Position numbers and translations under genes: made by a program. Under the pieces are notes generated by a model. The model saw only the letters and a program-made list of their open reading frames with translations, ran no database searches and was not told the origin of the DNA. This document shows, piece by piece, positions 1 to 7,988 of a DNA stretch of 64,000 nt (position 1 is its first letter; every line of letters starts with the position of its first letter). The DNA is from Cetobacterium somerae (GTDB taxonomy: Bacteria > Fusobacteriota > Fusobacteriia > Fusobacteriales > Fusobacteriaceae). The stretch spans positions 248,001-312,000 of the forward strand of contig NZ_CP092519.1 in assembly GCF_022430525.1 (NCBI RefSeq). The letters run 5' to 3'.

Positions 1-81
1 AACGAGGTTATAAAAGAGTTAATGAAGTTAAAAGAGAAAGAGTTTGGAGATTGTGAACATTTCTTCGCATATAGAGATTAA
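1..81 (+). CDS. C-terminal end of an unidentified protein (partial)
   Basis: Frame 1 is open from the window edge to a TAA at 79-81 and encodes 26 residues ending CEHFFAYRD. A hairpin terminator follows directly, which supports a real gene end. Too little is present to assign a family. Confidence 0.6.
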   Translation, partial: NEVIKELMKLKEKEFGDCEHFFAYRD

Positions 82-91
82 TCAAAAGATA

Positions 92-120
92 AAAGACTAG
101 TTGATCTAGTCTTTTTTTTT
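92..120 (+). terminator. Rho-independent terminator
   Basis: The arms AAGACTAG and CTAGTCTT surround a short TTGAT loop and are followed by a run of T. It ends the transcript of the partial gene at the left edge. Confidence 0.85.
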
Positions 121-397
121 ATAAAAAGTGTTAAAATTTTTTTTAAAATGACATTTTTTTCTGTTAAAATAGAGTACTATAAGAACAAGACTATTTTACT
201 AAAATCAAGAAGTTTCAGAAAGTCTATATCCTCTCGCATTTACTTTAAATAATTTTCGAATATAAAGATGTCCCCCGATGTCCTTTATTAAAGAAAAATA
301 TGATTTGGTAATCAGTAAAATTAAAGATTTTTTATAAAAAAGTAGGTAGCGAGAGGATATCCAATTTATTGACTTTAAATAGGAGGATAGAAAATTA
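121..397 (+). other. Long leader with a 12-bp inverted repeat, upstream of AraC regulator
   Basis: No gene lies between 82 and 397. After the terminator, perfect 12-bp arms ATATCCTCTCGC (226-237) and GCGAGAGGATAT (349-360) enclose 111 nt. Inside them are two small hairpins: ATAAAG/CTTTAT (262-267 with 283-288, its loop carrying a GATGTCC repeat) and TGATT-TGGT-AATCA (301-314). As RNA this is a closing stem around two hairpins, about 20 nt before the ribosome binding site at 381-386. It could be a structured leader, or two far-apart operator sites for the downstream AraC protein. I do not recognise a known riboswitch class. Confidence 0.45.
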
Positions 398-1192
398 GTG
401 TCTAGTGAAGTAGAGGTTATAAAGAATAGTTTTTATGAACTGTTTAGAGTTAATTATAGGGATATAAAAGGAAAAAGAAGATATTTTAAAGATTTAGAAA
501 ATTTAAATGGTACAGTTATTAGGATTTGTGCAAAAGGAAAAGGGTTATATTACTATAGTTCAGAGGAGTATATTTTTTTTGAAGAGGGAGATTTGATAAT
601 CTGTAATGAATTTTATTTTAATAGTATTTTAGTTCTAACAAAAGAGTGTAAACTAGATATTTTCAGAATAAAAGATTGTTCTTTATTAGAAACACTAAAT
701 AACAAGATAAAAAAGAAAGAACATCGAAGAATAAAAATCTATAATTTAAAAAAAGTGTTATTTGAAATTGAAAAAGCTTTAAAAATAGAGGACAAAGAGT
801 TAACGTTTTTTAAATTATTATTAGATATAATTTTTTATTTAGGTGAAAGAAAAAATAATATAGGTTTCAATTATTTAAATGATAAAAATTTTATGGATAT
901 TCTTCTATATATAGACTCTAATATTGATAGGAGAGTTACTGTTAGTGATGTAGAAAAAGAGTTTAAAATATATAATAAAATATTAAAGGAGCAGTTTAAA
1001 AAATATTTAGGAGTTTTTCCATCAGAGTATATATTAAATCAAAAGTTAACTAAAGCAGCTATACTATTGAAAACTACAGATTACAAAATCGGATACATAT
1101 CTGATATTTTATCCTTTTCATCTCCAAGCGCATTTACTTTAATTTTTAAAAGAAAGTTTAAAGAATCCCCATTGAATTATAGAAAAAAATAA
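398..1192 (+). CDS. AraC-family transcriptional regulator
   Basis: This 264-residue protein ends in an AraC/XylS double helix-turn-helix domain (about residues 165-264), with the usual ending pattern SPSAFTLIFKRKFKESPLNYR. The N-terminal half is a poorly conserved, probably ligand-sensing part. The start is a GTG preceded by AGGAGG at 381-386. It stands alone between two terminators, just upstream of a PL8 lyase, so it is a candidate regulator of the GAG genes. Family is seen directly; target and inducer are inferred. Confidence 0.85.
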   Translation: MSSEVEVIKNSFYELFRVNYRDIKGKRRYFKDLENLNGTVIRICAKGKGLYYYSSEEYIFFEEGDLIICNEFYFNSILVLTKECKLDIFRIKDCSLLETLNNKIKKKEHRRIKIYNLKKVLFEIEKALKIEDKELTFFKLLLDIIFYLGERKNNIGFNYLNDKNFMDILLYIDSNIDRRVTVSDVEKEFKIYNKILKEQFKKYLGVFPSEYILNQKLTKAAILLKTTDYKIGYISDILSFSSPSAFTLIFKRKFKESPLNYRKK

Positions 1193-1229
1193 AGTGTATG
1201 TCTTGAAGTTAGAAGACGTACACTTTTTT
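1192..1229 (+). terminator. Rho-independent terminator after AraC regulator
   Basis: Thirteen-base arms (1192-1204 and 1213-1225, one G-U pair) with an 8-nt loop are followed by T residues. Confidence 0.85.
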
Positions 1230-1253
1230 ATTCTATAGAAGTTATATTTCTTA

Positions 1254-1316
1254 TAGAAAAAAGATGATATTTAAAGAAAATGGTATATTTACTAAAAATA
1301 CTGTAGCAAGTATATT
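1254..1316 (+). promoter_or_regulatory. Probable promoter of the cytoplasmic PL8 lyase
   Basis: TTTACT (1287-1292) and TATATT (1311-1316) are separated by 18 nt. A TAGAAAAAAG motif at 1254-1263 matches the left half of the 34-bp block found before three other promoters of this locus, but here the -35 lies about five bases further away. This could be a variant site for the same activator. Confidence 0.4.
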
Positions 1317-1370
1317 AAAGACAAAAGAGTTTAATAAATATAGAAAAAAGATTACAAGAGGGAGTGTAAA

Positions 1371-3191
1371 ATGGGGGACATATTAAAAAAACGTATAGAA
1401 TATTTAACAGGGAAAATTGCACCAGTAGAAACTTTAAAAAAATTAGAGCAAGAGTGTGAAGATATTTTAAAACAATATAAAGAGAATAAAACTTTAATTG
1501 AAGAGAACGAAAAAAGAGTTTTAGTAGAAAGAGTTAGAGATAGTTATAAAAAAATATTAACTTTAGGGGTAGCTTATAATACAGAGAATTCAATTTACTA
1601 TAAGGATGAGACAATATTTTTAATAGCTAACGAAGTATTGAAAAATCACTATGAAAATTACTATAATTTGGAATCTGTAGAACATACAAACTGGTGGCAG
1701 TGGGAGATTGGATATCCGTTACTATTAAATGATATATTGATTCTTTTTTTAGAGAGATTAGAAAAAGAGTTAATAGACAAGATAATAGATGTAACAAGAT
1801 ATTTTTTACCAGATGAGAGATACTTAGGAAATAATCCTGTGGCAATACATCCAAGTGGGTCGCCTTTAAGACCAGCAACTGGAGGAAACTTAATTGATAC
1901 TTGCAAAATTATATTTTTAAGAGGTGCTCTTTTAAAAGATTTAGAGATATGTCAAAAAGCTGTGGAGTCTATATCTGAAACTTTAGAGATAATATCTGAA
2001 AAAAATATAGAAACACTAAGTAATAGAGATGGGTTTTATGCAGATGGATCATTTATACAGCATGGATTTATACCATATGCAGGAACTTATGGAAATGTTT
2101 TACTATCTGGAATTGCTGAAATAATATACTTGGTAGATGAAAAACTTAGGAACAAAATAGATACTAAAAAAATATGTGAAAGAGTTTATTCATCATTTGA
2201 ACCACTATTTTTCAAGGGAGCTATGACAGATATAGTTAATGGTAGAGCTATAACAAGGGATGGAAATGATCACCAGATAGGACATGAGGTTATAAACTCT
2301 TTACTGTTATTAGCTCATGGAGTAGATGAAGAAAATAAAGTAAAACTTTTAGAAATAGCAAAAAGAGAGTTGTCTTTAGATGAATATTATTTATATACAG
2401 AAAAAGAGAAGAAAGCTATTTTTTATAATCTTTCTAAAGAGGTTTTGGAAAATTCAAATATTAAAGTTGAAAACTACTCTAGTGAAGTAAAGTGTTTTAA
2501 TGAGATGAATAGAGTTTTTTATAGAAATGGAAAGTTTGCAATAGGACTTGCTATGCACTCAAAAAAAATTGGGAACTTTGAAACATTTAATGGAGAAAAT
2601 ACAAAAGGATGGTTCACAGGTGATGGTGCAGTGTATGTATATTCAAAGGGTGATGAATATATTGATTATTGGAAAGGGGTAGACTTTTACTATATTCCAG
2701 GGACAACAGAGATAAAGATGAATATGGAAAATATAAAAGGTGTGGAAAGTTCTGTAGGTAACATGCCAAAAAATAGCGTAGCTGAAGGTTACGGAGATAA
2801 AGATTCAGGAGTTGCCTATATGGATTTTATCAACTGGAATGGAAAATTAAGTAGTAAGAAAAACTATATATTTAAAAAGACAGGTATGGTTTATTTGGAG
2901 AACTATATAACAGGAGAGGGAGAGGTATACTCAACTGTAGCTAATATGAGAATTTCAAATTTGAAAAATAAAACTATCTGTATTGATGGAGAGCCTATGA
3001 AGGATACTTTTATAACTGGGGAGTTTAAAGAGATATCTTTAGGTAATTTAATATATAAATTTTATAAAAGTGAAAAAATAAATTTGGAAATATATGGTAA
3101 GGAAGATAACAAGTTTGTAAAAATTTGGATAGATTTAGGAATGAACCCAATTAATTATACTGTTGCATGGGAAGTTATAATTGTAGTATAA
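1371..3191 (+). CDS. PL8-family polysaccharide lyase without signal peptide
   Basis: This 606-residue protein is related to hyaluronate and chondroitin AC lyases, which eliminate the uronic acid linkage of GAGs and leave a 4,5-unsaturated uronate. Typical PL8 segments are TNWWQWEIG (about 106-114), GGN (N173), IQHGFIPYAGTYG (H231, Y240), GRAITRDG (R292/R296) and NFETFNGEN (E404/E409), matching the known catalytic Asn, His, Tyr, Arg and Glu. There is no signal peptide, so it should be cytoplasmic. Compared with the paralogue at 13987-16281 it lacks about 110 C-terminal residues. It may act on imported oligosaccharides. Exact substrate is unknown. Confidence 0.88.
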   Translation: MGDILKKRIEYLTGKIAPVETLKKLEQECEDILKQYKENKTLIEENEKRVLVERVRDSYKKILTLGVAYNTENSIYYKDETIFLIANEVLKNHYENYYNLESVEHTNWWQWEIGYPLLLNDILILFLERLEKELIDKIIDVTRYFLPDERYLGNNPVAIHPSGSPLRPATGGNLIDTCKIIFLRGALLKDLEICQKAVESISETLEIISEKNIETLSNRDGFYADGSFIQHGFIPYAGTYGNVLLSGIAEIIYLVDEKLRNKIDTKKICERVYSSFEPLFFKGAMTDIVNGRAITRDGNDHQIGHEVINSLLLLAHGVDEENKVKLLEIAKRELSLDEYYLYTEKEKKAIFYNLSKEVLENSNIKVENYSSEVKCFNEMNRVFYRNGKFAIGLAMHSKKIGNFETFNGENTKGWFTGDGAVYVYSKGDEYIDYWKGVDFYYIPGTTEIKMNMENIKGVESSVGNMPKNSVAEGYGDKDSGVAYMDFINWNGKLSSKKNYIFKKTGMVYLENYITGEGEVYSTVANMRISNLKNKTICIDGEPMKDTFITGEFKEISLGNLIYKFYKSEKINLEIYGKEDNKFVKIWIDLGMNPINYTVAWEVIIVV

Positions 3192-3221
3192 TAAATAAAA
3201 AAGTTTTATAAAAGGGGCAAT

Positions 3222-5213
3222 ATGTTAAAAAAAGAACGGGGAAATGTTGTTTTTAATAAAAAATTATGGTTTTTTTTAATTTTTTCTTCAATAATAATAT
3301 TTTTATTTGGGGTAAATGAATATAGAGGATATAAAAAAGAGGAAGAATTAAGAGTTGAAAGACTTTTGAATAAAATAAATTTAAAAATAGAATTATTTAT
3401 GTCGTCTATTGGAGATTTAGAAAATACGGAACCTATAAAAGAATACTATAATTCAAAGGAAATCTCGTACTATAATTTAATAAAGGTTCTCCAGGAAATC
3501 CAAAAGAAGAATAATATTTACGGAAAAAGTGGTTATACTCTAAGTTTAGGAAAAGAAAACTCAGATATTATAATTACGGGAGATGGTACTAGAAATAAAT
3601 TTACATATCTGAAAAGTATCGGTGCGAAAGAAAAAAATCAAGAGAGTTCAAATTTGATTTTAATACCCCAAGAAAAAGAGATAAGCTTTATTTTAAAAAA
3701 TAAAATTTTTAATTTAGAAGAAGGAATTTTTTGGATTGTAAATTTAGATAGAGAACTTTTTTTCTCAGATCTTTTTGGAAACGAGATGGGAAAATGGGAA
3801 ATATTAAAAGATAATAAAATATACTATTTGGATAAGAATATTGTAGCAAAGAGAAAAGGAAATAATGGATATGTTTTAAGAAGTAGCGGACTAAACTTTA
3901 AGTTTTTATATACACCAAATAATGCTACTTTCTATCAAATGTTATTTTTAAAATCATTTGTAATATTTGTTGGATTAGCTTTATTAGCTATGCTAATAGA
4001 TTACTCTATTAGGTTGTATAGAGAAAGAAAAGATTTGATAGGAGAAATAAATAGTTTAGCTGTTGTAGATAGAAGAAAAAATTTAAGAGATTTTGTTTTG
4101 GGCATAAGGAAAATTGGTGAGATTGGAGAGTTAACGAGAAAAGTAAAGGCTCTTCAAGGAAGGAAATTAAAAATTGTTTTAGTTGAAATATTTGATAGTG
4201 ATGATGAGGGGTTAGATTTTAAAAATTTTACTTTGGCAAGAGAGTATCTAAAAGATAGTTTATCAACAGAGAGTGTTTATGAACATATAGATATAGATTA
4301 TAAAAGTATAGCTTTCATAATTCCAGAGGAAAGTGACTCTGTTATAGAGGATGCTTTTCACTTTATACTTGAAAATATTGGGCAAAAATATAATGTTGAG
4401 TTAATAGCGGCAGTATCTCATGAGTTTGTATCGTTAGAAAGTTTTCCTCAAGAATATATAACTTGTAAGAAGATTTTAGACGCTAAGTTTATGGCTAAAG
4501 GAAGAAAAGTTTTATTCTCTGAAAATATAAAAAGTGGAAAATTGATACTGACATATCCTATTGAAACAGAAGCTAAATTAGTTTCAAAATTATTAAATGG
4601 AAATCTACAAGGTGCCAAAAAAATAGTGGATGAGATATTTGTAGATAGAATAAATCCAGAAGCAATGGATAAAAAAGATATAAAAGAGTTTACGGGACTA
4701 CTGTACAATACTTTAAACAGAGTTGTTGTTCAGTTAAAAGAGTTTGAAAGTTCTTTAGAATGTGAAAATATAAATATAGAAAGCATAACGAAAACTGGGA
4801 ATTTAGATAAGATAAGAGTTATTTTTAATGAACTTATATCTGAAATTTGTAAGCAGAAAAAAAGTAGTGAACAAGATGAAAGTGAAGTAATAAGAGAAAA
4901 AATAAAAAGCTATATTGATAATAATTATCACTTAGATTTTTCACTAGATAATTTAGCAGATTATTTGGGATTATCTTTTAAGTATACGAGTATCTTGTTT
5001 AAAAAAGTTATGGGGGACAATTTTAAAAACTACATAAATGTTTATAGAATAGAAAAAGCAAAAGAGATATTAAAAGATAAAAAAGATATAAAAATAAAAG
5101 ATTTAGCAGAAGAGTTAGGCTATAATAGTTCTAATACATTTATAAGAATTTTTAAAAAATACGAGGGTATCTCACCAACACAATTTAATCCAGAAGAGAT
5201 TTTGGAAAAATAG
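3222..5213 (+). CDS. Membrane-bound AraC-type regulator
   Basis: This 663-residue protein has a transmembrane helix at about 14-31, an extracytoplasmic region of about 210 residues, a second helix at about 241-263, and a C-terminal AraC helix-turn-helix domain (about 560-655, with LADYLGLSFKYTSILFKK and LGYNSSNTFIRIFKK). This layout is shared with one-component sensors often found beside lplB/ytcP-type transporter genes. It lies 30 bp downstream of the PL8 gene and probably shares its transcript. By position it is the best candidate to sense GAG fragments in the periplasm and activate the promoters carrying the 34-bp block. That link is inference. Confidence 0.85.
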   Translation: MLKKERGNVVFNKKLWFFLIFSSIIIFLFGVNEYRGYKKEEELRVERLLNKINLKIELFMSSIGDLENTEPIKEYYNSKEISYYNLIKVLQEIQKKNNIYGKSGYTLSLGKENSDIIITGDGTRNKFTYLKSIGAKEKNQESSNLILIPQEKEISFILKNKIFNLEEGIFWIVNLDRELFFSDLFGNEMGKWEILKDNKIYYLDKNIVAKRKGNNGYVLRSSGLNFKFLYTPNNATFYQMLFLKSFVIFVGLALLAMLIDYSIRLYRERKDLIGEINSLAVVDRRKNLRDFVLGIRKIGEIGELTRKVKALQGRKLKIVLVEIFDSDDEGLDFKNFTLAREYLKDSLSTESVYEHIDIDYKSIAFIIPEESDSVIEDAFHFILENIGQKYNVELIAAVSHEFVSLESFPQEYITCKKILDAKFMAKGRKVLFSENIKSGKLILTYPIETEAKLVSKLLNGNLQGAKKIVDEIFVDRINPEAMDKKDIKEFTGLLYNTLNRVVVQLKEFESSLECENINIESITKTGNLDKIRVIFNELISEICKQKKSSEQDESEVIREKIKSYIDNNYHLDFSLDNLADYLGLSFKYTSILFKKVMGDNFKNYINVYRIEKAKEILKDKKDIKIKDLAEELGYNSSNTFIRIFKKYEGISPTQFNPEEILEK

Positions 5214-5239
5214 AGCTAAAATGGGATATAAAAGAGAGA

Positions 5240-5296
5240 TAGAAAAAGGGAGATGCAAAAAAGAAGATTTACAATGAAAAAAAATACTCGTATAAT
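5240..5296 (+). promoter_or_regulatory. Promoter of ugl with conserved upstream block
   Basis: TTTACA (5268-5273) and TATAAT (5291-5296) are 17 nt apart. The 34 bases 5240-5273 begin TAGAAAAAGG and end GATTTACA, the same spacing as at 7898-7931 and 19342-19375. The block overlaps the -35 box, as expected for an AraC-type activator site. Confidence 0.7.
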
Positions 5297-5353
5297 CCAT
5301 TTAAATTATAACTGAAAGTTTAAAACTTAAACTTGATAAGAGGGGAGATAAAA

Positions 5354-6544
5354 ATGGAGATATTAAAAAAGACAAGAGAGAAATATTCAAAAGAGTTTAG
5401 ATTGTCGAAAGAGGATATGTTTTTTGCAATGCACGAAGCAATGAAAAAAGTAGATGAAAATTCAAAGGTATTTATAGACACATACCCAAGAGCAGCTAGT
5501 GTAAATAATATATATCCTGGGACAAAAAATGCAGAGGATTTTGATGACTGGACAGTTGGATTTTGGACAGGGATGTTATGGTTATCTTATGAGATGACTG
5601 AAAATGAAAAATATAGAAAAATAGCTGAATATCAATTAAAGGGGTATAAAACAAGAATAGAGAATAAAGTTCATGTAAATCATCATGATATAGGATTTTT
5701 ATACTCTCTTTCGGCAGTTGCTCAAGAAAGAGTTACAGGAAGTGAGTTAGCTAAAGAGGTTGGAATAAAAGCTGCGGAGCACTTAATAACTAGATTCCAA
5801 GAGAAGGGGCAATTTATCCAAGCTTGGGGAGACTTAGGAAAGCCAGAGGATTATAGACTGATTATAGATTGTAATATGAATGTACCATTACTATTTTGGG
5901 CAACAGAGATGACTGGAGATAAAAAGTTTGCTGAAATAGGTGCAAAACATTTAGCAACAGCTTCAAGTGTTGTTGTTAGAGAGGATTCATCAACACACCA
6001 TACGTATTACTTTGATCATGAGACAGGAGAGCCTACAAGAGGAGTTACAGCGCAAGGGTATTCAGATACCTCAGCATGGGCAAGAGGACAAGCTTGGGGA
6101 GTTTATGGATTCCCATTAGCTTATGGTTATACAAAGGATAAGAGATACATGGACCTTTATAAAAGAGTTACAAATTACTTTATAAACAATCTACCAGAAG
6201 ATGACGTATGTTACTGGGATTTAGTATTTACAGATGGATCTGGACAACCAAGGGATACATCTGCTGCAGCTATAGCAGTATGTGGAATTTTAGAGATGGA
6301 TCAATATTTAGATGCAAATGATCCAGATAGAGAGATCTATTTAAATGCAGCTCATAAAATGATGAAATCACTTATGAAAAATTACAGTACAAAAGATTTA
6401 GATTATTCTAATGGACTTTTAACAGATGCAGTTTACTCAATTCCTCACGGATCAGGAGTTAAAGAGTGTAATATTTGGGGAGATTACTATTATTTAGAGG
6501 CTTTAACAAGACTATTTAAACCAGAGTGGAAAAAATATTGGTAA
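5354..6544 (+). CDS. ugl: GH88 unsaturated glucuronyl hydrolase
   Basis: This 396-residue enzyme would remove the 4-deoxy-4,5-unsaturated uronic acid from lyase-derived GAG disaccharides by hydration of the double bond. Family signatures are DDWTVGFWTGMLWLSYEMT, HHDIGF (D112) and DCNMNVPLLFWA (D172). The two Asp are 60 residues apart, like the catalytic pair D88/D149 of the Bacillus enzyme, and SAWARGQAWGVYGF follows. No signal peptide, so cytoplasmic. An in-frame TTG at 5333 is possible, but the ATG at 5354 sits correctly behind AGGGGAG (5341-5347). It has its own promoter. Confidence 0.93.
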   Translation: MEILKKTREKYSKEFRLSKEDMFFAMHEAMKKVDENSKVFIDTYPRAASVNNIYPGTKNAEDFDDWTVGFWTGMLWLSYEMTENEKYRKIAEYQLKGYKTRIENKVHVNHHDIGFLYSLSAVAQERVTGSELAKEVGIKAAEHLITRFQEKGQFIQAWGDLGKPEDYRLIIDCNMNVPLLFWATEMTGDKKFAEIGAKHLATASSVVVREDSSTHHTYYFDHETGEPTRGVTAQGYSDTSAWARGQAWGVYGFPLAYGYTKDKRYMDLYKRVTNYFINNLPEDDVCYWDLVFTDGSGQPRDTSAAAIAVCGILEMDQYLDANDPDREIYLNAAHKMMKSLMKNYSTKDLDYSNGLLTDAVYSIPHGSGVKECNIWGDYYYLEALTRLFKPEWKKYW

Positions 6545-6550
6545 AATAAA

Positions 6551-6578
6551 AAAGGCAGAGTCTAATCTCTGCTTTTTT
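6551..6578. terminator. Shared terminator between ugl and the LUD genes
   Basis: The arms GCAGAG and CTCTGC with a 6-nt loop are flanked by A and T runs, so the hairpin can stop transcription from both sides. Confidence 0.8.
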
Positions 6579-6581
6579 ATT

Positions 6582-7082
6582 TTATATATTTTCTGAAACT
6601 ACAATAACTGTATATTTATTAGGAAATTTTCGTCCGTGATGAATTACACTAAAGTTGTTAATAGATTTTTTGTCCATTTCAGAAAGATTTTTAATAATTT
6701 TATATGCACTAACAATAACGAATATTTTATTAGGTCCAAAAATAGCTGCACAACTTGCAAAATCATTTGAAAAAATTAACTCACCATTTTCTGTGATAAA
6801 ATCACATTGGGTAATAAAGTTATCAGCTAAAATAGCTTCTCGATCCTTTTTATAATCAAATATAGTACACCCTTTTTCCTTTAGTGGAGAAGATAACTCT
6901 AGAAGATTTAAAAAAGGTGTTTCATCAAGAACTAAAGATTCAGATGGTGATATTTTAGATGTTAAAAAATCTTTAATATTATCCAAATGATCTATAAAAA
7001 TAGCATCATATTCCTTAGAAAGTAGTACTTTTGTGATGTTTTCAGCTTTTTTATTATAAAACCATTTTATATTTTGATCCAT
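6582..7082 (-). CDS. Divergent short LUD-domain protein
   Basis: This 166-residue protein resembles the LUD (LutB/LutC, DUF162) fold. FITENGELIFSNDFASCAAIFGPNKIFVIVSAYKI parallels the stretch around SKNGELIQTDSGGNRVASLLLGPKNV in the gene just upstream. It is shorter than usual and lacks that partner's C-terminal cysteine motif. Its ATG overlaps the partner's stop by one base, so they are co-translated. It could be a diverged second subunit or a degenerating copy. Function unknown. Confidence 0.6.
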   Translation of the reverse strand: MDQNIKWFYNKKAENITKVLLSKEYDAIFIDHLDNIKDFLTSKISPSESLVLDETPFLNLLELSSPLKEKGCTIFDYKKDREAILADNFITQCDFITENGELIFSNDFASCAAIFGPNKIFVIVSAYKIIKNLSEMDKKSINNFSVIHHGRKFPNKYTVIVVSENI

Positions 7083-7723
7083 TAGTAACCCACCTCTTCA
7101 TTTATGATTATAATAGTTATTGGATTTCCAACTCTTTTTCCAGATTTAATTACAGATGTAAAGTTACAGATTCTTTGCTTTGTTTGACAATCTTCACAAA
7201 CTCCAGAGATATTGCATGGTGTTTTGTGGTTAATTCTCTTAGAGTTTAAAGGTCCAACAAACTCTTTAATTCTATTCATTCCCTCTTGCCAAGTATCAAC
7301 AAGCTTATTTATTCCACAAACAACAATAACATTTTTAGGCCCCAAAAGTAAACTAGCAACTCTGTTACCACCAGAATCCGTTTGGATAAGTTCTCCATTT
7401 TTGCTAATAGCATTTGTACTAGTTAGAAAAAAGTCTGCTAAGAGTCCTTCTCTCATACATTGAAGGGTACTAGGCCAATCGGGCTGATTATATCTATCAA
7501 AGAGATGATATTCGTCACCTCTAAAAGTATCTATAATGTCAAGTTGGTTAATTGTAACTGAGCCTCCTAAAGCTATAGAAGAGTGAAGAGGAATTAAATT
7601 AAGAATAATCTCTTTTGCTTCTTCAAGATTTTCAGCATAGATAGGATTATAATTTTTTTTAGAAAGGGTATCCATCAAAGAAAGAATATCGCTCTTTCTA
7701 AGTTCTTTTTTTATGGTGTTCAT
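7082..7723 (-). CDS. LUD-domain protein (lactate-utilisation type)
   Basis: This 213-residue protein belongs to the LUD family of LutC/YkgG-like proteins. It has SIALGGSVTINQLDIIDTF, a glycine-rich LLLGPKNVIVVCGINKL segment, and a C-terminal cysteine motif CNISGVCEDCQTKQRICN typical of stand-alone Firmicute-type members. The family is linked to oxidation of lactate and similar hydroxy acids, but the reaction of these stand-alone members is not established. A strong Shine-Dalgarno (AAGGAGGAA) precedes the ATG. It runs opposite to the GAG genes and may be an insertion in the locus rather than part of it. Confidence 0.75.
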   Translation of the reverse strand: MNTIKKELRKSDILSLMDTLSKKNYNPIYAENLEEAKEIILNLIPLHSSIALGGSVTINQLDIIDTFRGDEYHLFDRYNQPDWPSTLQCMREGLLADFFLTSTNAISKNGELIQTDSGGNRVASLLLGPKNVIVVCGINKLVDTWQEGMNRIKEFVGPLNSKRINHKTPCNISGVCEDCQTKQRICNFTSVIKSGKRVGNPITIIIINEEVGY

Positions 7724-7897
7724 AGGGTTCCTCCTTAGGGATTTAAATAAAAAACATAATTTTTTACGAATATATATTATTATATAACGGATTAAAATGT
7801 AAATATTCTATTTTATATGTGCTAAATTCTTTCAAGTCAGAAGAAAAATATTGATAGAGGAAATAAAAGTGAAAAGTAGAAATAAAAATCTTCTACA

Positions 7898-7954
7898 TAG
7901 AAAAAAGAATATAAAAAATAGCTGATTTACATGAAAAAAATGGTGGGGTATCAT
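7898..7954 (+). promoter_or_regulatory. Promoter of the autotransporter-lyase operon with conserved block
   Basis: TTTACA (7926-7931) and TATCAT (7949-7954) are 17 nt apart. The 34 bases 7898-7931 start TAGAAAAAAG and end GATTTACA, matching the ugl and permease promoters. The rest of the 265-bp gap (7724-7897) has no gene and no clear element. Confidence 0.65.
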
Positions 7955-7988
7955 GAGAGTACTAAAATAAAAATAAAACGGGGGTAGT

